A stretch of 64,000 nt of DNA from Microbacterium mitrae (lineage in GTDB: Bacteria > Actinomycetota > Actinomycetes > Actinomycetales > Microbacteriaceae). The DNA lies in contig NZ_VRSW01000001.1 of assembly GCF_008017445.1 (NCBI RefSeq), positions 1,240,001 to 1,304,000 of the forward strand, written 5' to 3'. This document shows, one piece after another, positions 25,550 through 33,304 of this stretch (within the stretch, counting starts at the first letter, position 1; each line of letters starts with the position of its first letter). The notes beneath the pieces are model-generated. The model was not told the DNA's origin, ran no database searches, and was given only the letters and a program-made list of their open reading frames with translations. Position numbers and translations under genes: made by a program.

Positions 25550-26696
25550 CATCTACGCGTACGAGACGAAGGCCGGCAAGAAGTTTTACCGGATCATCTA
25601 CCGACGCCCCGACAACACCCAAACCCAGGAACGCGGATTCACTCGGCGCCGTGACGCTGAGCTGCGCCTAGCTGAAGTCGAGATCGGCAAATCAAAGGGC
25701 GACTACGTCAACCCCACCGACGCACGCGAGCCCATCGAGACGATCGCTGCAGGATGGCTCAAGGCTCGCGAGCCGGTCATGAAGGCATCGAGCTACCGAT
25801 CCATCAAAAGCGCGTGGGAGACGCACGTACAGCCGCGCTGGGGAGCACGTCGCATCGGCTCCGTGAAGCACTCCGAGGTGCAAGATTGGGTGTCTGATCT
25901 AGCACGCGAGAAGTCAGCCACAACCGTGTTGCGTGCGTACGGTGTCCTCGCGGCCGTTCTCGACGTCGCGGTGAACGATCGACGCATCAGCCGGAACGTC
26001 GCGAGAGGTGTCACGCTCCCCCGCAAGGTTCCGAAATCGAAGCCCTACCTCACACACCAGCAAGTCGCGACCCTCGCTGAAACCTCAGCACACCCCACGC
26101 TCGTGCTCTTCCTGGCCTACACCGGCCTCAGATGGGGCGAAGCGACCGCGCTGCGGGTCAAGCACGTCGACGCTCTCAGACGGCGCGTGAACGTCGAAGA
26201 GAACGCCGTCATGGTCGGCGCGGTCGTGCACGTCGGCACACCAAAGACCCATGAAACGCGCTCCGTGCCATATCCCGCGTTCCTAGCGCTGCAGATCGCG
26301 AAGCTCTGCGAGGGAAAGAGCCGCGACGATCTCGTGTTTGGTGACGGGCTAACGCACATGCGTCTACCGAACTCCCGCGACGGATGGTTCTCCGCAGCGG
26401 TGAAGCGAGTCCTTGAGGCGGAGGCGAAAGCGGCGGCCGCGGCGAAGGCTCGAGGAGATGAAGCGCCGACGCTCATGCCGCGCGTGACACCGCATGATCT
26501 GCGACACACCGCCGCGAGTCTCGCGATCAGCTCGGGCGCAAACGTGAAGGCCGTGCAACGCATGCTGGGGCATGCCTCCGCGAGCATGACGCTCGACACC
26601 TACGCGGATCTCTTTGACGATGATCTAGACGGCGTCGCGCATGCGCTCGATCAGGCTAGGCGTACAGCGGTTGTTGCCACTTTGTTGCCACGGTGA
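25542..26696 (+). CDS. tyrosine recombinase integrase (element)
   Basis: A 384-aa phage-type integrase. The N-terminus carries an arm-binding/AP2-like part (IYAYETKAGKKFYRIIYRRP), then the core-binding helical domain (residues 65-150). The catalytic domain shows Arg in TGLRWGEA, HDLRHTAA, the His of GHAS and the Tyr of TLDTYADLF. Everything required is present. The stop is 65 bases from the tRNA-Ser 3' end, its target. The last codons lie in a 28-base sequence repeated near the left end of the element. Confidence 0.95.
   Translation: MGSIYAYETKAGKKFYRIIYRRPDNTQTQERGFTRRRDAELRLAEVEIGKSKGDYVNPTDAREPIETIAAGWLKAREPVMKASSYRSIKSAWETHVQPRWGARRIGSVKHSEVQDWVSDLAREKSATTVLRAYGVLAAVLDVAVNDRRISRNVARGVTLPRKVPKSKPYLTHQQVATLAETSAHPTLVLFLAYTGLRWGEATALRVKHVDALRRRVNVEENAVMVGAVVHVGTPKTHETRSVPYPAFLALQIAKLCEGKSRDDLVFGDGLTHMRLPNSRDGWFSAAVKRVLEAEAKAAAAAKARGDEAPTLMPRVTPHDLRHTAASLAISSGANVKAVQRMLGHASASMTLDTYADLFDDDLDGVAHALDQARRTAVVATLLPR
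26669..26696. repeat. 28-base repeat, right copy (integrase 3' end)
   Basis: It matches 18765-18792 at 26 of 28 positions and holds two GTTGCCAC units. It overlaps the last nine codons (including the stop) of the integrase gene. Confidence 0.7.
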
Positions 26697-26710
26697 TGAT
26701 TCCGGGAATG

Positions 26711-26759
26711 ACGAAGGCCCCGACTTCCCAGTGTTTTCTAGGAGAGGCGGGGCCTTCGT
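26711..26759. terminator. terminator between integrase and tRNA-Ser
   Basis: ACGAAGGCCCCG at 26711-26722 pairs perfectly with CGGGGCCTTCGT at 26748-26759 (12-base stem). It can end both the rightward integrase transcript and the leftward tRNA transcript. Confidence 0.7.
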
Positions 26760-26761
26760 GG

Positions 26762-26787
26762 TGGCGGTGACGGTGGGATTTGAACCC
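26762..26787. repeat. att site, right (within tRNA-Ser)
   Basis: Twenty-six bases identical to 18640-18665. They cover CCA, discriminator, acceptor 3' arm and most of the T arm of tRNA-Ser. The incoming element supplied this 3' end and so kept the tRNA intact. Confidence 0.88.
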
Positions 26788-26851
26788 ACGGTAGGGGTGA
26801 ACCTACACAACATTTCGAGTGTTGCACCTTCGGCCGCTCGGACACGTCACC
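26762..26851 (-). tRNA. tRNA-Ser(CGA)
   Basis: Read on the minus strand, the acceptor stem GGTGACG pairs with CGTCACC. The D arm has TCCGAGCGGCC, and the anticodon stem CAACA/TGTTG encloses the loop CTCGAAA with anticodon CGA. A long variable arm (TAGGTTCACCCCTA region) and a T arm GTGGGTTCAAATCCCAC follow, then G and an encoded CCA. The long variable arm and anticodon give serine (codon UCG). It is the integration site of the element to its left. Confidence 0.93.
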
Positions 26852-26961
26852 GCGGACTAGCTTACGACACTCCGGGCCTCACTCAAAACCGAGCGCCCAC
26901 GGCCGGCACCCCCGGGCGCGTCGCGCCCCCCAGGCGGAACCACGAAACCGCCCGCCTTAGA

Positions 26962-27720
26962 TCACCGAAAGTAGACCGCCACGGGGTACTCGCCGTCGCG
27001 CAGCACCTGCATCGGGGTTCCGAAAATCTCTTCCAGCACCTCGGGCTGCATGATCTCGTCTGGCGTGCCGACGTGGCTCACCTCGCCGCCCGCGAGCGCG
27101 ACGATGCGGTCGGCGTACGCGGCGGCGAAATTGATATCGTGCAGCACGATGATGATCGTCTTGCCCAGCTCGTCGGCGGCACGACGCAGCTGACCCATCA
27201 TGGCGACGGCATGCTTCATGTCGAGGTTGTTCAGTGGCTCATCGAGCAGCACGTAGTCGGTGTCTTGCGCGAGCACCATAGCCACATACGCGCGCTGGCG
27301 CTGGCCACCCGACAGCTCATCGACAAACCGGTTCTGCAGCGACTCAAGATTCAAAAACTCCAGCGCCCGATCAATCGCAATGTTGTCGTCGGCGGTGATC
27401 CGGCCCTGCGAGTACGGAAACCGCCCAAACCCGACCAGCTGGCGCACCGTGAGGCGCGTGATGAAGTGGTTCTCCTGCCGCAAGATCGACAGCACGGTCG
27501 CCAGCTTCTTGCTCGGCGTTTTCGCCACATCCAGTCCCCCGACGGTGACGGAACCATGGCTCGCGTCGGCGAGGCGGCCGGCAATCGTCAGCAGGGTTGA
27601 TTTGCCAGCGCCGTTCGGTCCAACGAGTGCCGTCACCCCGCCGGCAGGAATATCGAGCTCAATCGGTCCCAGCACCTGCTGGTCACCGAAGGACTTAGCG
27701 ACGTCGGTGAAGCGAATCAC
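26962..27720 (-). CDS. iron-siderophore ABC transporter ATPase
   Basis: A 252-aa ATPase of the FepC/FecE group. Walker A is GPNGAGKST, the signature LSGGQRQR and Walker B DYVLLDEPLNNLD, with the His loop VLHDINFAAAYADRI typical of siderophore importers. Cytoplasmic, it drives the two permeases encoded just upstream. Its start overlaps the permease stop by four bases. The operon lies behind an iron box. Confidence 0.93.
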   Translation of the reverse strand: MIRFTDVAKSFGDQQVLGPIELDIPAGGVTALVGPNGAGKSTLLTIAGRLADASHGSVTVGGLDVAKTPSKKLATVLSILRQENHFITRLTVRQLVGFGRFPYSQGRITADDNIAIDRALEFLNLESLQNRFVDELSGGQRQRAYVAMVLAQDTDYVLLDEPLNNLDMKHAVAMMGQLRRAADELGKTIIIVLHDINFAAAYADRIVALAGGEVSHVGTPDEIMQPEVLEEIFGTPMQVLRDGEYPVAVYFR

Positions 27721-28739
27721 AGCGATCCCTTTCGCAACAACAGAACGACGAACACGATGCCGCCGATAAATTCGATAATCACGGTCACCAGGCCCGCGGC
27801 CCGGAAAATGTGGTGCAACACAAAGTACGAGCCGAGCAGCGTCACAACGCCCAGCAGCATCGCGAACGGCAGAATGTGCCGGTGCTGCTGCGAGCCCGCC
27901 AACTGATACGCGAGCGTCGCCACGATAAACCCGAAGAACGTCATCGGCCCCACCAGCGAGGTCGAAATCGAGATCAGCACGGCCACCAGAATCAGCGTGG
28001 TCAGCACCTCGCGCTTGTACGAAAGCCCCAGGTTGATCGAGGTCTCACGCCCGAGCGCCAGCACATCCAACCGGTGCCGTTTGCCAAACACAAAGAACAG
28101 CGCAGCCGCGAGCACCACATAACCAACCGGCAAATACTCCGGGTTGGAGTTGGCGATGCTGCCAAACAGTCGCGCCGAGAGAATGTCGAAATCGGCCGGA
28201 ACCAGCATGCGCTGCATAAACGCAGAGAGCGTTCCAAAGGCGGTTCCGAGCACCAAACCCACCAGCAGCGTGATGTGCAGGTTGCCGAATTTGCCGCCAA
28301 ACAGCCAGCCGTACAGCACCGTCGCAAAGGCGACCATGATCGCGCTCTGCACCAGCACCTTGCCGACGCCATCCGTCGCCGACAGCGTCTCAACCCCAAA
28401 GAAGAACACCATCGCGGTCTGAATCACTACGTACAGCGATTCAAACCCCATGATCGACGGCGTCAGAATGCGGTTTCCGGTCGCGGTGTGAAACAGCACA
28501 ACGGCCACCGCCTGGCATGAGGCCACCAAGATAATGGTGACCACCGTCGTCAGGCGCATCTCCACGATCTTGTAGAACCCGGCGCTAAATGGTTCCACGG
28601 CGATGTTCCATGTGAGCACCAGCACCGTGACCACGACGGCCACCACCGCAAGCACGGTGATCCGCTTGGCCCAGCTTCGCGTTTCGGCATCCAACGCCGG
28701 TCGCACCCGCGGCGCGGTCTTCATCACAACATCAGCCAC
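27717..28739 (-). CDS. iron-siderophore ABC transporter permease
   Basis: A 340-aa FecCD-family permease with about nine helices. The family stretch VGPMTFFGFIVATLAYQLAG near residue 265 is the ATPase-coupling region, and a basic cytoplasmic N-terminus precedes the first helix. Its start overlaps the end of the second permease gene by 8 bases. The two permeases should form a heterodimer. Confidence 0.93.
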   Translation of the reverse strand: MADVVMKTAPRVRPALDAETRSWAKRITVLAVVAVVVTVLVLTWNIAVEPFSAGFYKIVEMRLTTVVTIILVASCQAVAVVLFHTATGNRILTPSIMGFESLYVVIQTAMVFFFGVETLSATDGVGKVLVQSAIMVAFATVLYGWLFGGKFGNLHITLLVGLVLGTAFGTLSAFMQRMLVPADFDILSARLFGSIANSNPEYLPVGYVVLAAALFFVFGKRHRLDVLALGRETSINLGLSYKREVLTTLILVAVLISISTSLVGPMTFFGFIVATLAYQLAGSQQHRHILPFAMLLGVVTLLGSYFVLHHIFRAAGLVTVIIEFIGGIVFVVLLLRKGSL

Positions 28740-29715
28740 GACGACGCATCCTCAACAGCATCGCGATGAAGACGACCGAGCCAAGCATGCCCAAGATCAT
28801 CGACACCGGAATCTCAAACGGAAAGCGAATCAGGCGCCCGACAATGTCGCACACCAAAATCAGCGCAGACCCGGTGATACACACCCACGCGATATTGGAG
28901 CGCAGGTTGTCACCGCGCACCATCGACACGAGATTCGGAACCACGAGGCCAAGAAACGGCAAGAAGCCGACGACCACGGTGGTCACGCCGGAGGCAATCG
29001 CCACCAGAGCGGTTCCGATGAAGACCACGCGCTCATACGAGAGGCCGACGGAGGTCGCGACATCTTTTCCGAGGCCGGCAACGGTGAAGCGGTCGGCGGC
29101 AATCCACACGATCACCACGACGATCGCGACAATCCACACCGATTCGTAGCGGCCGCGCACCACGGCGCTGAACGAGCCCATGAACCAGGTGCCGAGCATT
29201 TGCAGCAGGTTGGTTGATGCGGCAATGTACGCGGTGAGCGCGGAGATCACGGCGCCGAGCATCATGCCAACGAGCGGAACAATGAGCGAGGAGCGCAGGC
29301 TAATTCGCCGCAGCACCGCGAGGAAGATCATGGTGCCGATGAAGGCGAAGATGCTCGCGACGAACATGCGACCGGGAATGCCGATCTGCGGCGCGATGAT
29401 CGTGATGATGAGCAATCCGAGCGATGCCCACTCCGTGGTTCCGATCGTCGTCGGCTCAACGAAGCGGTTCTGCGTGAGTAGCTGCATCATCAAACCGGCA
29501 ACGCTCATGGCGCACGCGGCGAGAATGAGTGACAGCGTGCGTGGAACCCGGGTGATGAACATCAGCTCATTGCCGAACTCATCCTTGGATAGGTCGTACG
29601 CGCCGACGTTCAGGGAGAGCCAGGCGAGCGCCAATACGCCGAAAACTCCGAGCGTCATGGGCAACCACGTAGGCATGCGCAGGCGCGTCGGAGGGGAAGA
29701 AAGTGTTGTGCTCAT
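28732..29715 (-). CDS. iron-siderophore ABC transporter permease
   Basis: A 327-aa FecCD-family permease with repeated hydrophobic helices, including TRVPRTLSLILAACAMSVAG early and VVGFLPFLGLVVPNLVSMV near residue 240, both family hallmarks. It follows the binding-protein gene with a 54-base gap in the same direction. It partners with the next permease. Confidence 0.93.
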   Translation of the reverse strand: MSTTLSSPPTRLRMPTWLPMTLGVFGVLALAWLSLNVGAYDLSKDEFGNELMFITRVPRTLSLILAACAMSVAGLMMQLLTQNRFVEPTTIGTTEWASLGLLIITIIAPQIGIPGRMFVASIFAFIGTMIFLAVLRRISLRSSLIVPLVGMMLGAVISALTAYIAASTNLLQMLGTWFMGSFSAVVRGRYESVWIVAIVVVIVWIAADRFTVAGLGKDVATSVGLSYERVVFIGTALVAIASGVTTVVVGFLPFLGLVVPNLVSMVRGDNLRSNIAWVCITGSALILVCDIVGRLIRFPFEIPVSMILGMLGSVVFIAMLLRMRRRG

Positions 29716-29769
29716 GACGGAATGAGGCGCCGGCCGGGCAGAGAGAGCTACCCGGCCGGCGCGTCAGTC

Positions 29770-30765
29770 TTACTTCGCGCTCGCGAAAGCTTCGGCGACG
29801 TCTGCGTACAGACCGGTGTACGCCTGGATACCCTCGGTGAGGTAGAAGTTCGCGTCCAGGTAAACGATCTGGCCCTTCTGCACGGCCGGCACGTTCTTCA
29901 GCGCCTCAGAACCTTCGATGAGCTCCTTGGCGGCAATGTAGCCGTCTTCCTGGAAGGCACCGTCGCGGTCAAGCACGATCAGCCACTCGGGGTTGGCAGC
30001 GGCGATGGCCTCCACCGAAATTTCGTCACCCGTGTGGTCGGTCGAGCCCTCGGATTCGATGGCCGGAACCAGGTCAAGGGTGGTGAACAGCGAGCCAACG
30101 CCGCGGCCGTCACCGGGAGCCGCGTAGTTGATCTTGCCGCCGGAGGTGATGAGGCCGGCAACCGTCGCGGTTCCGTCGTAGTTCGTCTTGGCGTCGGAGA
30201 CGGCGGTTTCCAGGGCCTCGACCAGCGCCGCTGCGTCGTCTTCGCGGCCGAATACCTGACCGAGAATCTCGGTCTGGCGCACCAGCTCAGAGATGTGGTC
30301 TTTGCCCTCGCGCGGCGAGGTTTCAATCGTCAGCGGCTGAATGGCCTTCAGCGCGTCGTAGTGGCTGGCGAAACGGTAGCCACCGATGATCAGCTCGGGA
30401 GCAGCCGCGACAACGTTTTCCAGGTTGGGCTCGCGGTGGTTGCCGATGTCGAGCACGTCTTCGTTGTCGGTGTACTCCGGCCACACCGTTCCCATGACGC
30501 CCTTGGGGGCGGCAGCAAGCTTGATGTCCCAGTCGGAGAGCGTCTGCATCACGGTGTTGTCGAGTGCGACAACGACCTCGGGGTTGACCGGAACGGTCAT
30601 CTCACCGTGGTTGTCGGTGATGGTGACTTCGGTGGCTGCGGGAGCCTCGGTCTCCGTCTTTTCGGGTTCAGCGGCGGGGGTCGATGCGCAACCGGCAAGC
30701 AGAGCGAGCGAGGCAACGGCGACACCGAACACGGATGCGCGACGGATCGAAGGGCGTACAGACAC
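29770..30765 (-). CDS. iron-siderophore binding lipoprotein
   Basis: A 331-aa periplasmic-binding-protein-like (FepB/FhuD class) protein. A short basic N-terminus, a hydrophobic stretch and the lipobox LLAGC near residue 27 give a lipoprotein. The mature part starts with a Thr/Glu linker and contains NPEVVVALDNTVMQTLSDWD and ELIIGGYRF, as usual in this family. The GTG at 30765 with GGAG seven bases upstream is preferred over the longer frame to 30819. The iron box lies 55 bases upstream. It is the first gene of the uptake operon. Confidence 0.92.
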   Translation of the reverse strand: MSVRPSIRRASVFGVAVASLALLAGCASTPAAEPEKTETEAPAATEVTITDNHGEMTVPVNPEVVVALDNTVMQTLSDWDIKLAAAPKGVMGTVWPEYTDNEDVLDIGNHREPNLENVVAAAPELIIGGYRFASHYDALKAIQPLTIETSPREGKDHISELVRQTEILGQVFGREDDAAALVEALETAVSDAKTNYDGTATVAGLITSGGKINYAAPGDGRGVGSLFTTLDLVPAIESEGSTDHTGDEISVEAIAAANPEWLIVLDRDGAFQEDGYIAAKELIEGSEALKNVPAVQKGQIVYLDANFYLTEGIQAYTGLYADVAEAFASAK

Positions 30766-30819
30766 GAGGAAGCTCCAGTCATCTGGTGGGATTCGCGGCG
30801 AGTGCCGCCCTTCCAACAT

Positions 30820-30834
30820 AGGTAAGCCTTACCT
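30820..30834. promoter_or_regulatory. iron box (DtxR/IdeR-type operator)
   Basis: AGGTAAGCCTTACCT is a 7+1+7 inverted repeat with a close fit to the known DtxR/IdeR consensus (TTAGGTTAGGCTAACCTAA). It lies upstream of the siderophore uptake operon, so iron-dependent repression is expected. Confidence 0.82.
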
Positions 30835-30912
30835 GACTTGCAAACTTCATCTGATGATTTGTCGCGATTCCTCTGGATGGGAGAAGACGGAACCATCACC
30901 GCGCGCGCAAAG

Positions 30913-30957
30913 AAAAAGCCCGGACGCGCCACGAAAGTCACGGCGGCACGCCCGGGC
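30913..30957 (-). terminator. rho-independent terminator of the MetE-like gene
   Basis: On the minus strand a GC-rich 13-base stem (arms 30945-30957 and 30918-30930) is followed directly by TTTTT. It lies 31 bases after the stop of the MetE-like gene and before the iron-regulated operon. Confidence 0.8.
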
Positions 30958-30987
30958 GTAAATCAGGAGCAAAACTCCCGAAAATTG

Positions 30988-32052
30988 TTATCGGTTATCG
31001 GACCACGGCGCGGCCACGTCGGCGTGAATCGCCAACAATCCGGCTGTCGCATCGGCTGGCGCGCGCCCGATTCCGCATTCCGTTGCCACACCGAACTCCG
31101 GCGCAAACGGGCGCGCAGCCTCGATGCGCCTCGTGGTTCCGTCAACGCCATCCTGGCGGTGCACCAACCCCAGGTACAGCTCGGTGCCCTCCCCCAACTG
31201 CAGGTCGGCGAGCGGCGCGAAGTACGCGTCGTCGTCGCGCTCGATCGGCACCGGGAGGTGCACCCACGTCAGCTCGCGGTGCGCCGCAGCGGTCACGGCA
31301 TTCGCAAAACGAACCAGCTGCGCGGTGTCGGTCGGTTCGATGAAATGGGTTTCGGCAACGTCGCCGTAGCAAAGGTGCAGACCAGCCTCGACACCGTCAG
31401 GAATGGCATCGATCAACGCGGCGAGGCGCTCAACCAGCCCGTCGAAGGGGTCGCCCGGCCACCATGCCTCCATCGGCGCGCCATAGCCGGCGGCCCGCTC
31501 GATAATTCCCATTTCGCTCGCGACATCCCACTGAATCGCCAGGTCAGCAGCGGGAATCGCCGCGGCGATCTGTGCCACCTCGCGAAGAATTGCCGCGGTG
31601 TAGACGGCGTCAACTGCGGCGCGGTCATCGCCAAAGAAGAACGAGCTGATCACCGCGAGCGGCGTCGGCAGCGAAACCTGAAAGCGTGTTCCGGCGGCAA
31701 TCACGCCCTCGTCGCGCAGCTTCACGAACTCGGCGTACGAATCGATTGCCGCCTCGGCGTAACCGAGCGGCGGAAGCTCGATGGCAGCAGCATCCACGCC
31801 GTCTGCGAGACGCAACGGACGGGCGTCAAGGCCCGCAGGCATCGGAATCGGCTCGGCGCCAATGCGCTCGATGCCCTCTGCCTGACCAAGCACATCAGGC
31901 TGAAACATGATCCAATGAAAGCGCTTGCCGACCTCGCCGTCAGGGATGCGCTTGAGGTAACCCGCGAGCACAGTCGCGGCCGTGCGAAACGTGGTCTGTG
32001 CGTCGGGATAGTTAACCGAGCCAACAAGCAGGGCACCCTGAGGTTGTGACAT
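30988..32052 (-). CDS. MetE/UROD-like TIM-barrel protein
   Basis: A 354-aa protein resembling the C-terminal half of cobalamin-independent methionine synthase. A putative zinc site is visible: His and Cys in LHLCYGD near residue 230, and a Cys in TECGIGRAP near residue 325, the MetE ligand pattern. It begins with text like LVGSVNYPDAQTTFRTAATV and KRIPDGEVGKRFHWI, seen in a group of stand-alone MetE-like proteins. Those are proposed methyltransferases; the N-terminal MetE half is missing. The methyl donor and acceptor are unknown. The gene is alone, with its own terminator. Confidence 0.72.
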   Translation of the reverse strand: MSQPQGALLVGSVNYPDAQTTFRTAATVLAGYLKRIPDGEVGKRFHWIMFQPDVLGQAEGIERIGAEPIPMPAGLDARPLRLADGVDAAAIELPPLGYAEAAIDSYAEFVKLRDEGVIAAGTRFQVSLPTPLAVISSFFFGDDRAAVDAVYTAAILREVAQIAAAIPAADLAIQWDVASEMGIIERAAGYGAPMEAWWPGDPFDGLVERLAALIDAIPDGVEAGLHLCYGDVAETHFIEPTDTAQLVRFANAVTAAAHRELTWVHLPVPIERDDDAYFAPLADLQLGEGTELYLGLVHRQDGVDGTTRRIEAARPFAPEFGVATECGIGRAPADATAGLLAIHADVAAPWSDNR

Positions 32053-32085
32053 GAATCGCTCTTTCTGCGTGGGATCCGCGCTGAG

Positions 32086-33156
32086 CTAGCGGGTTCTCGT
32101 TGTCTCAGCGCGCTCGCGTTGACGGCGGGCTTGTTGCAAAAGATGACCGAGATGCTTGACGGCCTCGGCTAGCGCCGCCTTGCTTGTCTGGCCCACCCCG
32201 GTCACATTGGTGAAGGCGTGAATGTTGCCGGTGACCACCTGCAGTGTGGTCGGAACGCCGGCCGCCTGCAAAGCCTCGGCGTATGCGATGCCCTCGTCGC
32301 GCAGCACGTCGAATCCGGCGACCGCGATGTGAGCTGGAGCGATGCCGGAACCATCGCGCAGGTCTGCGAGCAGCGGGGAGACACCCGGATCAGCGCGCTG
32401 AGCGGGGTTGGGAACATAGTGGTCGCGGTACCAACGCATTTGCCGGCGCGTGAGGATGTAGCCCTCGGCGAAGGTTGCGTAACTCGGGTGCTCGGTCGTG
32501 ACATCGGTGATCGGGTAGAACAGCAACTGCGCATCGGGCGGATTGTCGTCACGGGTAAGCAGCGCGACGGCCGCAGCAATGTTTCCGCCCGCGCTGTCGC
32601 CTGCGACGGCCACAACCTCTCCCCAGTCGGATTGGCCACGCACCCAGCGGTAGGCGTCGATCGCATCATGAACCGCGGCCGGGTACGGGTGTTCCGGCGC
32701 GCGCCGGTAATCAACCGATACCACGACGACGCGAAGATAGCGGGCGATAAAGCGGCAGACCGCATCGGCCGATTCGAGGCTGCCGACCACCCAGCCACCG
32801 CCGTGAAAGTAGGTGACCGCGCCGAGAAGGCGGTCGGTTGGCCGGTGCTGGTAGACGCGCACTGCAACGGAGCCGTCGCGCGTCGGAACCACCAGATCGC
32901 GCACCACATCGATGTCAATTTTGCGCCCGAAGATGCGAGCCTGCATGTCGATCTGTGCGCGCGCCTGCGGCAGGGCAAGGTCTTCAAACGCACTGCTCGG
33001 CATCGCGTCGATCATGCGCAACGCAGCCTGCACTTCGGGAAAGAGCTGGTTGCCGTCGACCACCCGCGGCCGCCCGGCGAGAAGCCGCATGACCGGAACC
33101 GGTAGCGCCCCCAGCGCGCGAGCCGCACCTCGCATCACGCTTTCGCTCAGCGTCAT
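32086..33156 (-). CDS. alpha/beta hydrolase, hormone-sensitive-lipase family
   Basis: A 356-aa esterase. The oxyanion-hole motif FHGGGWVVGS is near residue 125, the nucleophile GDSAGGN near residue 200, the acid in VAGFDVLRDEG and the His in NIHAFTN near the end. The ATG at 33156 is chosen because GGGGGAG stands directly upstream, and the longer frame has no signal. Divergent from radA. The 34 bases before the MetE-like gene suggest that the two may share transcription. The substrate is likely a short- or medium-chain ester. Confidence 0.88.
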   Translation of the reverse strand: MTLSESVMRGAARALGALPVPVMRLLAGRPRVVDGNQLFPEVQAALRMIDAMPSSAFEDLALPQARAQIDMQARIFGRKIDIDVVRDLVVPTRDGSVAVRVYQHRPTDRLLGAVTYFHGGGWVVGSLESADAVCRFIARYLRVVVVSVDYRRAPEHPYPAAVHDAIDAYRWVRGQSDWGEVVAVAGDSAGGNIAAAVALLTRDDNPPDAQLLFYPITDVTTEHPSYATFAEGYILTRRQMRWYRDHYVPNPAQRADPGVSPLLADLRDGSGIAPAHIAVAGFDVLRDEGIAYAEALQAAGVPTTLQVVTGNIHAFTNVTGVGQTSKAALAEAVKHLGHLLQQARRQRERAETTRTR

Positions 33157-33304
33157 ACTCCCCCTTGAGCCCGTTCGCAGCACCCGTCTATGCGTGCCGT
33201 CTTCTGGGCACGACAGTAGCGCACGCCTCAGACACCGTGCACGCCGCGGCGTGTGCACAGGCGGGCGTGTCGGCAATGTCGGAGGCACCACCTAGCCTGG
33301 AACC

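Larger units (their letters stand above)
18640..26787. mobile_element. integrated phage satellite-like element in tRNA-Ser(CGA), capsid-only
   Basis: An 8.1-kb element bounded by a 26-base direct repeat of the tRNA-Ser 3' end. The integrase lies next to the intact tRNA at the right end. Rightward genes are the repressor and integrase. Leftward genes are an excisionase-like protein, a long unknown, a winged-helix replication-type protein, a small CxCG protein, a WhiB-like protein, a zinc-finger protein, three small unknowns and a major capsid protein. No terminase, portal, protease, tail or lysis genes are seen. The layout is that of a prophage-derived or satellite island that would need a helper phage for DNA packaging. 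The chromosomal GGTTCC bias is missing inside it, supporting foreign origin. Confidence 0.88.
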
